Shown here: piece after piece, positions 27,957 through 35,640 of the stretch
Numbering within the stretch: position 1 is the first letter of the stretch
How the letters are laid out: each line of letters opens with the position of its first letter
Origin: Verrucomicrobiota bacterium
GTDB taxonomy: Bacteria > Verrucomicrobiota > Verrucomicrobiia > Limisphaerales > CANJSG01
DNA length: 37,020 nt
Direction of reading: 5' to 3'
Assembly: GCA_947476875.1 (NCBI GenBank)
Contig: CANJSG010000013.1
Span: 1-37,020 of the forward strand
Translations under genes and position numbers: made by a program
Notes under the pieces: generated by a model
The model's database searches: none
Seen by the model: the letters and a program-made list of their open reading frames with translations, nothing else
Told to the model about the DNA's origin: nothing

Positions 27957-30863
27957 TCATTCGTAGGCCACAAGGGTGTCCGGCAGGATGAGGGAATCGG
28001 GCTTGCCCATGCCAGCGGCCCACGCGATCCCGCGCAGCACGAGAACGCGGAAGAACGGATCGTCCAGCGTCCAAGAATAGTGCCCGAGGCAGGTCGCCCA
28101 GACCCGGCCCGGCCCCGGACGATGGGTCCAGACTACCGGCTGGTCGGCGCCGTCCATCCGGACGGTGGCGAGCACATCCACTTTCGACCGGTCGCCGATC
28201 ATGGGCCAGTAGGGTTCGTCGATCAGCGCAATCTTGCGGGGAAGGCCGGCGGTCAGCGGTTGGTCTTCGGCGGGTGCGAGAAAGAGATCGAATGGCGCGT
28301 GGATATATTTCGAGCGCTTGGGATGCGCGGCCAGGCCGATACGGGCCGCGAGCTTCTCCGGATCGTTGTCCTCGATGGTTCCGCTGTGCAGCACGACGAC
28401 CCCGCCGCCCCGGGCGAGATAGGCGTCGAGTTGGGCATACTTCGCGTCGTCCCAGGCGCGGTTCCAGTAATAGAACACGACGACTTTAGCCGAGGTGAAC
28501 TGCTCGTCCGTCGGCCACAGCCAGGCATTGGTCACCGTGGCGTGAGGGGTTAGAAGCCGGTGCCAGTTGGTTTGCCAGCGCGGGTAGTCGTGCTGGAGCG
28601 CCCCGTGGTCCTGCTTCGAGGCGACGAGCACGATCTTCGGACGGTCCGTCCCCGGCGTCGAACCTGCGGCCGCTTTCAGGATGCCTTCGACATCGGCCCG
28701 GGTGCGGACGGGAGGTTCGTGCATCAGATAGGTCAGCAGGTCGTTCACTTCGCCGGGAGTCAGCGCGTCGATCAGGCCGGCGGGCATGAGGCTGCGCCCA
28801 GTGGGATGGAGGTTTCGGATGGTGGAACGTTGGACCGGGGTTTCCTTGCCCTGCGCGTCGACGATCCGCACCGCCGTGTCGGTCTGTTCGCGGACAAACC
28901 CGACCAGCGAGGTGTCGTCCTTCAGCTCGGCTTCGTAGGTGATGTAGTCCGGGTGCAGCGTGGCGTCGGGACTGCGGATGTCGCGGAGAATGCTTTCGGC
29001 GTCGCGGTGCACGAGGTTGCTGAGATCGGGCCCGACGACCGCGCCTTTTCCACGAACGCGATGGCAGGTGGCGCACTGTGTCTTCAGGCCGTGGAAGAGC
29101 GCCGAGCCCCGTTCCCAGTCGGCTCCGGCGATCGCCATTGGCCGGCTGGAAGTTCCCGATGAAGGGCGATTGGTCGGGGCCCATGCGGCGATGGTGTGGA
29201 ACGCCTCCACCGAAGCCGGAGCCGCCACAAGGAACTGCGGATTGCTCCCGGCCGTGAGGTTGTAGCCGATGGAGAGCGGGATCGGTCCCGGGATCGTCAC
29301 GACATACTCGGTGCGGACGGGATGCGCGTCGGTTGTGAGCACCACCTCACGTCGATCCTCGGACAGCTTGGCCGCGCGGATCGTGAGCCGGCCGCGCGGA
29401 ATGGCGTCCTGTTGTTTCACCACGGCGTAGGGCGGTTTGAGCGTCTCGAACTGGTCCCCGGCGGAAACGTAGTCGCCGAATTCGATCCGGCCCTCCGCCT
29501 TGGCGCGCATGGCCAACGATTCGTCGACCGGCCGGTCGAATCCGATGCGGACCTCCGTCGATGAATTGGCCCAGGCTCCCGTCGGCTGCGCGGCCGACGG
29601 ATCGGTGTAGCGGATGCGGAAGATCTTTCCGTCGCCCTTGGGGCCGGTGCCCCAGTCGGGTTTGCCGCTGTGGCAGCAGACATAGAGGTCGCCCTTCGGC
29701 GAGATGGCGAAATCGAGCGTGAGCATCTGCAATCGCGCGATGGTGAACTTGTGGCCGACGTAGCCGGTCGGCGTCTTCACCATCTTCACCCGCCAGATTT
29801 GGCCTCGCGATTCACCGGCCACGAACGCGTCCCCATCCCACCACTTCGGTCCGAACAGTCCTTGGGCTGGCCCGGATGGAAGCGCGACCGCGGTCGCGTC
29901 GGACGAAGGCGCCGGATTCAAAGCGCCATGGGGTTCGTTGAAAACCAGCCCGCAGGTGCTCTGGTGCTGCGGGCCAAAACCCACGACGGGCGCTTCGCTG
30001 ACAACGTCCGGGAGCCACTTCGGGTGCCGAGGCGGGAAGCCGTAGTTCCTTCCGGCGACGATGTGGTTCAGCTCGTCGAGGGGATTGCCGTAGGGCATCC
30101 AGGTCTCGCCTTCCTGGTCGGTGTTGAAGAGGTCTCCGGCGCGGTTGAAGGCGAGCGTGTAGGGGACACGCATGCCGGTGGCGATGGTCTCCAGCTTCTT
30201 CGTGCGGGCATCCCATTTCTGGATCGTCCCGCGCTGGGAACGGATGTCGTAGAGCGAGACTTCCTCGTCGGGATTCCCCTCGGCGGCCTTGCCCTGCTGG
30301 ACGAGCCAGGCCTTGTCCTGCGGGCGAAGGTCCCTGTGCTTCCGCAGGCGGTAGGCGTTGGAGTAGTCGGCGACGAGCAGGGCGAAGTAGGCGTTGCCCT
30401 CCCGGTCCAGCGTGACGGAACTGGCATCGACCCCGCCGCTCGCGACGTCGGTCGCCGGCCAGCCGGATGCGACGACCTCTTCCGTGTCCGCTTCACCGTC
30501 GCCGTCGTTGTCCCGGAGGAGCGACAGCTTGCCCTTCGACGAAACGTAGAGCCCGCGCGTGCTCCAAGCCATGCCCACGGGGATGCTGAGGGTTGACCGG
30601 CTCCAGAAGGGCTTCGCCGAATCCTCCAGTCCATCGCCGTCCGAATCCGTCAGGCGCCAGATGCGTCCGTCGTAGCCGAGAGCGGTGAGGCTTCCGTCGG
30701 GGGCGAACCGCAGGTTGTTCACGTTGTTCAACCGCACCGGCAACTCTTCGACTGTGAATCCCGGCACGAGCATCTGGACGAGGGGAAAATTGGTCGCCGC
30801 ACGAGCGGATGTCCCCACGACTGTGAAACACGCGAGCAGCCACGTTGTCATCCGAGGAATCAT
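27957..30863 (-). CDS. secreted propeller (sorbosone-dehydrogenase-like) + c-type heme domain + ThuA-like domain protein
   Basis: FTVEELPVRLNNVNNLRFAPDGSLTALGYDGRIWRLTDSDGDG; CATCH heme motif in LFHGLKTQCATCHRVRGKGAVVGPDLSNL; C-terminal ThuA-like VVVLHSGTIEDNDPEKLAARIG...VVWTHRPGPGRVWATCLGHYSWTLDDPFFRVLVLRGIAWA. Confidence 0.85.
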   Translation of the reverse strand: MIPRMTTWLLACFTVVGTSARAATNFPLVQMLVPGFTVEELPVRLNNVNNLRFAPDGSLTALGYDGRIWRLTDSDGDGLEDSAKPFWSRSTLSIPVGMAWSTRGLYVSSKGKLSLLRDNDGDGEADTEEVVASGWPATDVASGGVDASSVTLDREGNAYFALLVADYSNAYRLRKHRDLRPQDKAWLVQQGKAAEGNPDEEVSLYDIRSQRGTIQKWDARTKKLETIATGMRVPYTLAFNRAGDLFNTDQEGETWMPYGNPLDELNHIVAGRNYGFPPRHPKWLPDVVSEAPVVGFGPQHQSTCGLVFNEPHGALNPAPSSDATAVALPSGPAQGLFGPKWWDGDAFVAGESRGQIWRVKMVKTPTGYVGHKFTIARLQMLTLDFAISPKGDLYVCCHSGKPDWGTGPKGDGKIFRIRYTDPSAAQPTGAWANSSTEVRIGFDRPVDESLAMRAKAEGRIEFGDYVSAGDQFETLKPPYAVVKQQDAIPRGRLTIRAAKLSEDRREVVLTTDAHPVRTEYVVTIPGPIPLSIGYNLTAGSNPQFLVAAPASVEAFHTIAAWAPTNRPSSGTSSRPMAIAGADWERGSALFHGLKTQCATCHRVRGKGAVVGPDLSNLVHRDAESILRDIRSPDATLHPDYITYEAELKDDTSLVGFVREQTDTAVRIVDAQGKETPVQRSTIRNLHPTGRSLMPAGLIDALTPGEVNDLLTYLMHEPPVRTRADVEGILKAAAGSTPGTDRPKIVLVASKQDHGALQHDYPRWQTNWHRLLTPHATVTNAWLWPTDEQFTSAKVVVFYYWNRAWDDAKYAQLDAYLARGGGVVVLHSGTIEDNDPEKLAARIGLAAHPKRSKYIHAPFDLFLAPAEDQPLTAGLPRKIALIDEPYWPMIGDRSKVDVLATVRMDGADQPVVWTHRPGPGRVWATCLGHYSWTLDDPFFRVLVLRGIAWAAGMGKPDSLILPDTLVAYE

Positions 30864-30933
30864 GGCTGAAATGTGGGGTCCCATGCACGCCACGCCAACT
30901 CCAACGTGACACGATCCCAAGTTGCAGGGTGGC

Positions 30934-30973
30934 GCAGGCCTCCGGCCTGCTGTTCCGGGCGTCGCGCCCGGAA
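30934..30973. repeat. tandem pair of perfect GC-rich hairpins (REP-like)
   Basis: GCAGGCC-TCC-GGCCTGC (30934-30950) and TTCCGGGCG-TCG-CGCCCGGAA (30953-30973). Confidence 0.8.
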
Positions 30974-31149
30974 CGGTTTGAGGCGCCCGCCCGGAAGTGG
31001 TTCGCAGAAACCGCCGGTGCATCCGCCTCGCGGAGCGTTGGTCGCACTGGCTGGCCGCAGACGTCCGCTCCTCCTCCGGTCTGCGCCACCCGGACTGTCG
31101 GTGGAGAAATCCCTTTCTCACCGATGCGCTGCATCCCTAGGCTCCGCTG

Positions 31150-31650
31150 GTGGACGATGTGTTCATCGAGTTGTTTGATCCGGCGGATCCGCCCGACCTC
31201 GGCCCCGGGCCCCGGAATGGCAGGCTTTCTGTCGCGGAGGTTGACGCCGGGTTGAAGCGCGCATTTGCGGTTACGGCGCCCGGAACCGACGGCCGCGAGG
31301 CGATCCGCGGGCTGGCGTTGCTCTGGCACGACCATCACGACGCGGCTCATTCGCTCGTGCAGGATGCTTCCAACGGGGTCGGCGCCTACATCCACGGGAT
31401 GCTCCATCGCCGGGAGCCGGACTTCTGGAACGCGAAGTATTGGTTCCGTCGCGTCTTGGGGCTGCCGTTTCTCGCGCCGCTCGGGGCCAAGGTGGCACTC
31501 ATCGGTGGAGCCGAGCCGTTGGCGCCAAACGGCGTGTTCGATGCATCGCGTTTCGTGGATGCGGTCGAAGCCGAAACGCTCGACTCGGAGACCTTGAAGC
31601 GTGTCCAGGTCGCGGAGTTTCATGCGGTTGTCGCCCACCTTTCGCGATGA
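31150..31650 (+). CDS. conserved hypothetical protein
   Basis: GLALLWHDHHDAAHSLVQDASNGVGAYIHGMLHRREPDFWNAKYWFRRV; stop overlaps the next start (ATGA). Confidence 0.7.
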   Translation: MDDVFIELFDPADPPDLGPGPRNGRLSVAEVDAGLKRAFAVTAPGTDGREAIRGLALLWHDHHDAAHSLVQDASNGVGAYIHGMLHRREPDFWNAKYWFRRVLGLPFLAPLGAKVALIGGAEPLAPNGVFDASRFVDAVEAETLDSETLKRVQVAEFHAVVAHLSR

Positions 31651-32600
31651 ACGAACTCGCGCCGGTCTTCACCGCGGTCATCCCGGTATTCCTGATCATC
31701 GCGATCGGCGTCGTGCTGCGCCGCATCAACTGGCTGACCGAGGAGGCGGACGAAAGCCTGATCAAGATCACGGTCAACGTGCTCACGCCTTGCCTGATCC
31801 TGGACTCGATCCTCGGGAACAAGGCGCTCAAGGAACTCGGCAACGTGTTCGTTCCGCCGGTCGTCGGCTTCGGCTGCGTGGCGCTTGGCATGACGATCGC
31901 CTATCTGATCGCGCCGTTGGCTGGGCTGAAGGATCCGCGGACGCGCCGGACGTTCGCCTTGTGCGCCGGCTTGCAGAATTACGGCTATGTTCCGATCCCG
32001 TTGGTCGACGCGCTTTTTGATCCGCAGACGCGTGGAGTCCTGCTGGTGCACAACGTCGGGGTCGATGCGGCCATGTGGGTGCTTGGCCTCGCGCTCCTCG
32101 CCGGAGCGACGGGCGGCAAGGCGTGGAAGCATCTGATCAACGCGCCCGTCATCGCGATCATCGTCGGGTTGCTCATCAATTTTTTCCACATCTACGAGTT
32201 CCTGCCGAAGTTCCTCCTGCAAACCTTTCGTGTCCTGGGCCAGTGCGTCATCCCGATCGGCGTGCTGATCGTGGGCGCGACGGCGGCGGACCAGATGCGG
32301 GGCATGCAGGTGCGATCCGGCGGACGGGTGATGCTGTTCGCGTGTATCGTGCGGCTCGCGCTCATCCCGGTGGTCTTCCTCGTCGTCGCCCGAGTGCTTC
32401 CTTGTTCAGACGAGCTGAAGCGCGTGCTTGTCGTCCAGGCGGCGATGCCGGCGGGGATGTTTCCGATCGTCATGGCCCGGCACTACGGAGGCGATTCGAA
32501 CACGGCCGTCCGCATCGTCCTGGCGACATCGGTCGTCAGCTTCCTGACGATCCCGTTCGTCATCCGAGCGGGTCTGGCGTTTGTTCTCGAAGGCCGCTGA
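31647..32600 (+). CDS. AEC family transporter (auxin efflux carrier-like permease)
   Basis: VFTAVIPVFLIIAIGVVLRRINWL...ITVNVLTPCLILDSI...CAGLQNYGYVPIPLVDALF...AAMPAGMFPIVMARHYGGDSNTAVRIVLATSVVSFLTIPFVI. Confidence 0.9.
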   Translation: MNELAPVFTAVIPVFLIIAIGVVLRRINWLTEEADESLIKITVNVLTPCLILDSILGNKALKELGNVFVPPVVGFGCVALGMTIAYLIAPLAGLKDPRTRRTFALCAGLQNYGYVPIPLVDALFDPQTRGVLLVHNVGVDAAMWVLGLALLAGATGGKAWKHLINAPVIAIIVGLLINFFHIYEFLPKFLLQTFRVLGQCVIPIGVLIVGATAADQMRGMQVRSGGRVMLFACIVRLALIPVVFLVVARVLPCSDELKRVLVVQAAMPAGMFPIVMARHYGGDSNTAVRIVLATSVVSFLTIPFVIRAGLAFVLEGR

Positions 32601-32700
32601 ACCGGAACCACCCAGTCGAGAAAGCGGCCGCGAAGCGCCTGCTTCAAGGTAGGGCCGCGCGTCTTGCCTGCCAAAATCGCTCCCGACATGGAACCAACTG
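32600..32700 (+). repeat. interspersed repeat, copy B
   Basis: GAACCGGAAC-(15 nt)-GCGGCCGCGAAGCGCCTGCTTCAAGGTAGGGCCGCGCGTCTTGCCTGCCAAAATCGCTCCCGA; matches copy A at 19534. Confidence 0.75.
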
Positions 32701-32804
32701 GTGGGGGCCGGTCAGGACGTCGATCCGGGCGAAAAGCCTGGTCTGCTCGGGGTAGGCTGGAAGACCGCATGGTCGGGAGGTAACAGGCCAAACCTCGGGT
32801 GGTC

Positions 32805-33165
32805 CTACGCGGGAGTCCTCCCCGCCAACACCCCCGAGAGGGCCGGGGCCAGGGCGCTGTTGGAACCTTTGCTGCCGTGGTTCCGTTCCCTGCACAGGAT
32901 GTGGGTGGACGGGGGGGATTCTCCGGGCCCGACTCCGCGGCGTGGGTGCGCAGGCAGAGTCCGAACCTGGAGGCCGGGGTCGTCAAACGCTCCAACGATC
33001 CGAAGGACTTCAAGGTCCAGCCCCGCCGCTGGATGGCCGAGGGGACCTCCGGCTGGTTTAGGCTCAAACGGCGGCTGGTCCGCGACCGCGAGAAGACCCA
33101 ATCCAGCGCCACCACCAGGATCTACATCGCCATGATAGTCCTCGTGCTCAACAGACTGGTCTTTC
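32805..33165 (+). pseudogene. degraded IS5-family transposase C-terminal fragment, frameshifted at a G7 run
   Basis: Frame 1: LPANTPERAGARALLEPLLPWFRSLHRMWVDGG; frame 2: FSGPDSAAWVRRQSPNLEAGVVKRSNDPKDFKVQPRRWMAEGTSGWFRLKRRLVRDREKTQSSATTRIYIAMIVLVLNRL, together resembling IS5 DDE transposase C-termini. Confidence 0.8.
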
Positions 33166-33252
33166 AACGTCTGTGCCATTCCTCGGCCCAGACTCTCTTT
33201 CCTCCCGGTTCAGTTTGGCGAGGTCAGATCACTGTAAGTCCTTGATTGAAAA

Positions 33253-33297
33253 TGGAGCCAGTTGTCGGGATTGAACCGACGACCCACGCTTTACGAA
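33253..33297 (-). tRNA. partial tRNA-Thr(CGT): 3' part only, from anticodon loop to CCA; putative attachment-site remnant
   Basis: Minus strand TTCGTAA-AGCGT-GGGTC-GTCGG-TTCAATC-CCGAC-AACTGGC-T-CCA fits anticodon loop, 3' anticodon stem, variable loop, T arm, 3' acceptor, discriminator and CCA; upstream sequence cannot form the 5' half. Confidence 0.8.
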
Positions 33298-33469
33298 CTT
33301 GTTTTACGCGAAAACCGCACCTCGTCCTTAATTTTTATCAATGTAACTGTTTGATGTTGAGGACTCCAGTGTCCACGGGCCAGCAGGCGATTTTTTTCTA
33401 CCTCTCAATAAGTGCCTGCAAACAAATAAAAATATAAGCGTTCTTGGCAGAATTTGGCAGAACACGTGA

Positions 33470-34129
33470 CTAGCTCGCCAATGTCGTCAGATTCTTGACC
33501 GCTTGAGCACTCCACTTCTCGGAACCGTAGGCCGTCGCAATGCCGCGAGCTGATAGCGCCTTGGCAATTCCCGACAGCGAAGAGACGCCAGCGGCCTTGA
33601 TCTGATCAACGATTGGCAACACTCGCGTTCGGAACAACGCAGCCTGTGCCCGTTTGGCTTCAGATGAACGCAGTCGTGCGTCCGATAAATTGGGATTTCC
33701 AAGACGCTGGCCGCGAGACTTTGCAGCTCTTAATGCCGCTTTGGTGCGGGAGGAAATCTGTTCCCGTTCAAACTGCGCAAACGCAACGAGCAGGTGGATC
33801 ATCAGCGGCGTTGCGTGGGGGTTATCAGCAGCAACGAAGTCTGTGCCGGATTTCTGGAGCTGACAGACGAAAAACAAGTCTCGGGTCAACCGATCCAGCT
33901 TCGCGACGAGCAGCGTGTGATTCCCCTTGCGGCAAAGCTCAAGGGCCTCTGCCAAAACGGGACGATCTCCATTCTTACCTGACTCGACCTCCACCATTTC
34001 ACGGACTACCACCGATTCACCCTGAGTCTTCAGGAACGAGGAAACGGCAGTTCGTTGCGCTTCGATTCCAAGCCCTTCAATTCCCTGAAGGCTCGTCGAG
34101 ACGCGTAGATAGGTGACAAACGATTTCAC
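33470..34129 (-). CDS. serine recombinase, small resolvase/invertase family
   Basis: FVTYLRVSTSLQGIEGLGIEAQR, LLVAKLDRLTRDL, LLVAFAQFEREQISSRTKAALRAAKSRGQRLGNP, C-terminal helix-turn-helix-like GIAKALSARGIATAYGSEKWSAQAVKNL. Confidence 0.93.
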   Translation of the reverse strand: MKSFVTYLRVSTSLQGIEGLGIEAQRTAVSSFLKTQGESVVVREMVEVESGKNGDRPVLAEALELCRKGNHTLLVAKLDRLTRDLFFVCQLQKSGTDFVAADNPHATPLMIHLLVAFAQFEREQISSRTKAALRAAKSRGQRLGNPNLSDARLRSSEAKRAQAALFRTRVLPIVDQIKAAGVSSLSGIAKALSARGIATAYGSEKWSAQAVKNLTTLAS

Positions 34130-34156
34130 GCCGCCAGCATTCGGTATCGTTAACTT

Positions 34157-34258
34157 TTAGGCGAGAACAATTTTTCAAATTCCTAAACGAGCGTTTGTGA
34201 ACTTGAAATCACCCTGCCCGTTTGAAGCCAAATAAACATATGCAGGGAAATCGCCTAA
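34157..34258. promoter_or_regulatory. AT-rich intergenic region with nested inverted repeats, between divergent recombinase and HUH-like genes
   Basis: TTAGGCGA at 34157-34164 and its complement TCGCCTAA at 34251-34258; AAACG-AG-CGTTT; CCCTGC at 34212 with GCAGGG at 34242. Confidence 0.5.
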
Positions 34259-34451
34259 GCACGAATGGAACCAAAGGAACTCTATTCTCCTCTCTATAAG
34301 CTACTTCCAGCGTTTTCTGCCCGACAAATCAGAATCACAGACGCTTTCACTGGCCGACTTCTACTTATTCTTTGGTGCCACTCGGGTTATCCGAGCGATA
34401 AGCGGCACGAAGGTCCGGCTGGTTCTGGATACTTCTTTGGAGAAATTGACC

Positions 34452-34979
34452 ATGATATTAGAAAAATCAAAACACCTAGATGAACTTGAATATGTCTTAT
34501 TACCATCCATTTCAGAGATTCAATGGCTCTTTCATGTATCGTTAACCTACCACTACTCACCAAAGGATGAATTCCTAGTGGAGAAGGATGTTTTGGAATA
34601 TCTGACCCAAGTCGGGGACAAGGTTCACCGGAAGAAAAAAGAAATGCATTGGTTCTTCCGGGTGGAGGAACACGAATCAAAAAGACTTCATGTCCATCTC
34701 CTCATGGGTGCCAGATTCCTGCTTGAAAATGACATTATCCGATGGAGGACGGTAGGAGGGAAGCAAGTCGAGTTGGGCAGATTTCTGGCGTCATCTTGGA
34801 AGAAGGGGATGGCAACGGCAGTCGAGTTCATTCCCTACCATTTGGAGTATGTCACCAAGCGTTCCGGATTGATCCAACACTGCGGATGGTCAAAAGCCGT
34901 CAGGCAATCTGTCCGACGGGGCGAAGAATATAAGAAAGCTCAAGTAGTTAAAATATCTCGAAATGGGACAGAACTATGA
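34452..34979 (+). CDS. small HUH-endonuclease/Rep-like protein
   Basis: Motif I-like WLFHVSLTY, HUH motif RLHVHLLM, YxxK motif YHLEYVTK in correct order; ATG 34452 preceded by GGAG at about 9 nt; frame is open upstream to 34236. Confidence 0.65.
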   Translation: MILEKSKHLDELEYVLLPSISEIQWLFHVSLTYHYSPKDEFLVEKDVLEYLTQVGDKVHRKKKEMHWFFRVEEHESKRLHVHLLMGARFLLENDIIRWRTVGGKQVELGRFLASSWKKGMATAVEFIPYHLEYVTKRSGLIQHCGWSKAVRQSVRRGEEYKKAQVVKISRNGTEL

Positions 34980-34993
34980 TAAGATGGTCAACA

Positions 34994-35013
34994 GTTAGGC
35001 AATTACGCCTAAC
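34994..35013. repeat. perfect inverted repeat GTTAGGC-AATTAC-GCCTAAC
   Basis: 7-bp arms, 6-nt spacer, 15 nt after the HUH-like gene stop. Confidence 0.8.
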
Positions 35014-35030
35014 ATTAATTACTAACCTAT

Positions 35031-35303
35031 ATGTATCGAAAAAAAAGTACACCAACAAATCAACTCTCTACTGAAGAGCTAAATCTAATCCGTAAAAAAA
35101 GAATACAATATGAGCTGAATGAGGGTCTCGCTAACCTGAAGGAAAAACATCGCGCGGCAATCGAGGACTGGCACGGCCGCAGCTCGTTGCGTAAAGACGT
35201 CGAGGACCAAAGTGAAATCGACGATGGTTACGCCGAGGAATGCGCCGAACTCCGGAAAACGGCGAAACGGATCGAAAACAGGGAAGACGAGGTGGACGGA
35301 TGA
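35031..35303 (+). CDS. small charged orphan protein (90 aa)
   Basis: ORF MYRKKSTPTNQLSTEELNLIRKKRIQYELNEGLANLKEKHR...; stop overlaps the next ATG. Confidence 0.55.
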   Translation: MYRKKSTPTNQLSTEELNLIRKKRIQYELNEGLANLKEKHRAAIEDWHGRSSLRKDVEDQSEIDDGYAEECAELRKTAKRIENREDEVDG

Positions 35304-35554
35304 AATTGAATTCACCGTTGTCACCCGAGGAACTGTCGAAGCTCTGCAAGGCCCTGGAATACTCGGCCGAACGTCTAGCCCGATTCTTTGAGCAAGGGGT
35401 GTTGCTTGCAGAATCGCTCGAAGACGAGGAACTCGCGAGTTCGCGACGAAAGATCGCTGACTACCAAGGGAAAATTAGGCGCGAGCGCGAGCGTATTGGC
35501 CGCATACAAAACATCATTCGTCGAAAGAGGGAGAACGAGCGCAACCGACGCTAA
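35300..35554 (+). CDS. small charged/coiled-coil orphan protein (84 aa)
   Basis: ATGA overlap with the upstream ORF; MKLNSPLSPEELSKLCKALEYSAERLARFFEQGVLL... Confidence 0.55.
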   Translation: MKLNSPLSPEELSKLCKALEYSAERLARFFEQGVLLAESLEDEELASSRRKIADYQGKIRRERERIGRIQNIIRRKRENERNRR

Positions 35555-35582
35555 ACTTCTGAATATGAGGCGATAAACGCAA

Positions 35583-35636
35583 GGCGAAGGGCATGAGAGG
35601 TATTCCGCACACACGGAACCTCTCATGCCCTTCGCC
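35583..35636. repeat. long near-perfect hairpin
   Basis: GGCGAAGGGCATGAGAGG (35583-35600) pairs perfectly with CCTCTCATGCCCTTCGCC (35619-35636); inner TTCCG/CGGAA with a 2-nt bulge and loop CACACA. Confidence 0.92.
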
Positions 35637-35640
35637 GTAA

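Noticed and set aside
26378-27991. 537-aa plus-strand ORF antisense to BatD
   Set aside because: Composition artefact of GC-rich DNA; the minus strand encodes the recognisable protein.
32483-33115. 210-aa minus-strand ORF across the repeat and IS relic
   Set aside because: Antisense of the IS5-like fragment and repeat; no protein-like features.
33253-33420. Group I intron-split tRNA
   Set aside because: The break is in the anticodon loop, but no 5' exon was found and a recombinase lies next to it; the attachment-scar model is simpler. Not fully excluded without sequence beyond 37020.
33246-33437. 63-aa ORF beginning MKMEPVVGIEPTTHALRT
   Set aside because: Well-known type of spurious ORF formed by reading across the antisense of a tRNA 3' end.
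33444-33462. Tandem 10-mer (CTTGGCAGAA TTTGGCAGAA) just before the recombinase stop
   Set aside because: Only two short units; could be part of an att or recombinase site but too weak to call alone.
34994-35013. GTTAGGC/GCCTAAC as an integron attC site
   Set aside because: The 7-mers fit GTTRRRY and RYYYAAC, but order and 6-nt spacing are wrong for attC; there is no matching distal box and no IntI integrase in the window.
35583-35636. Simple rho-independent terminator
   Set aside because: Stem is strong but there is no T-run on either side; kept as a hairpin of unknown function.
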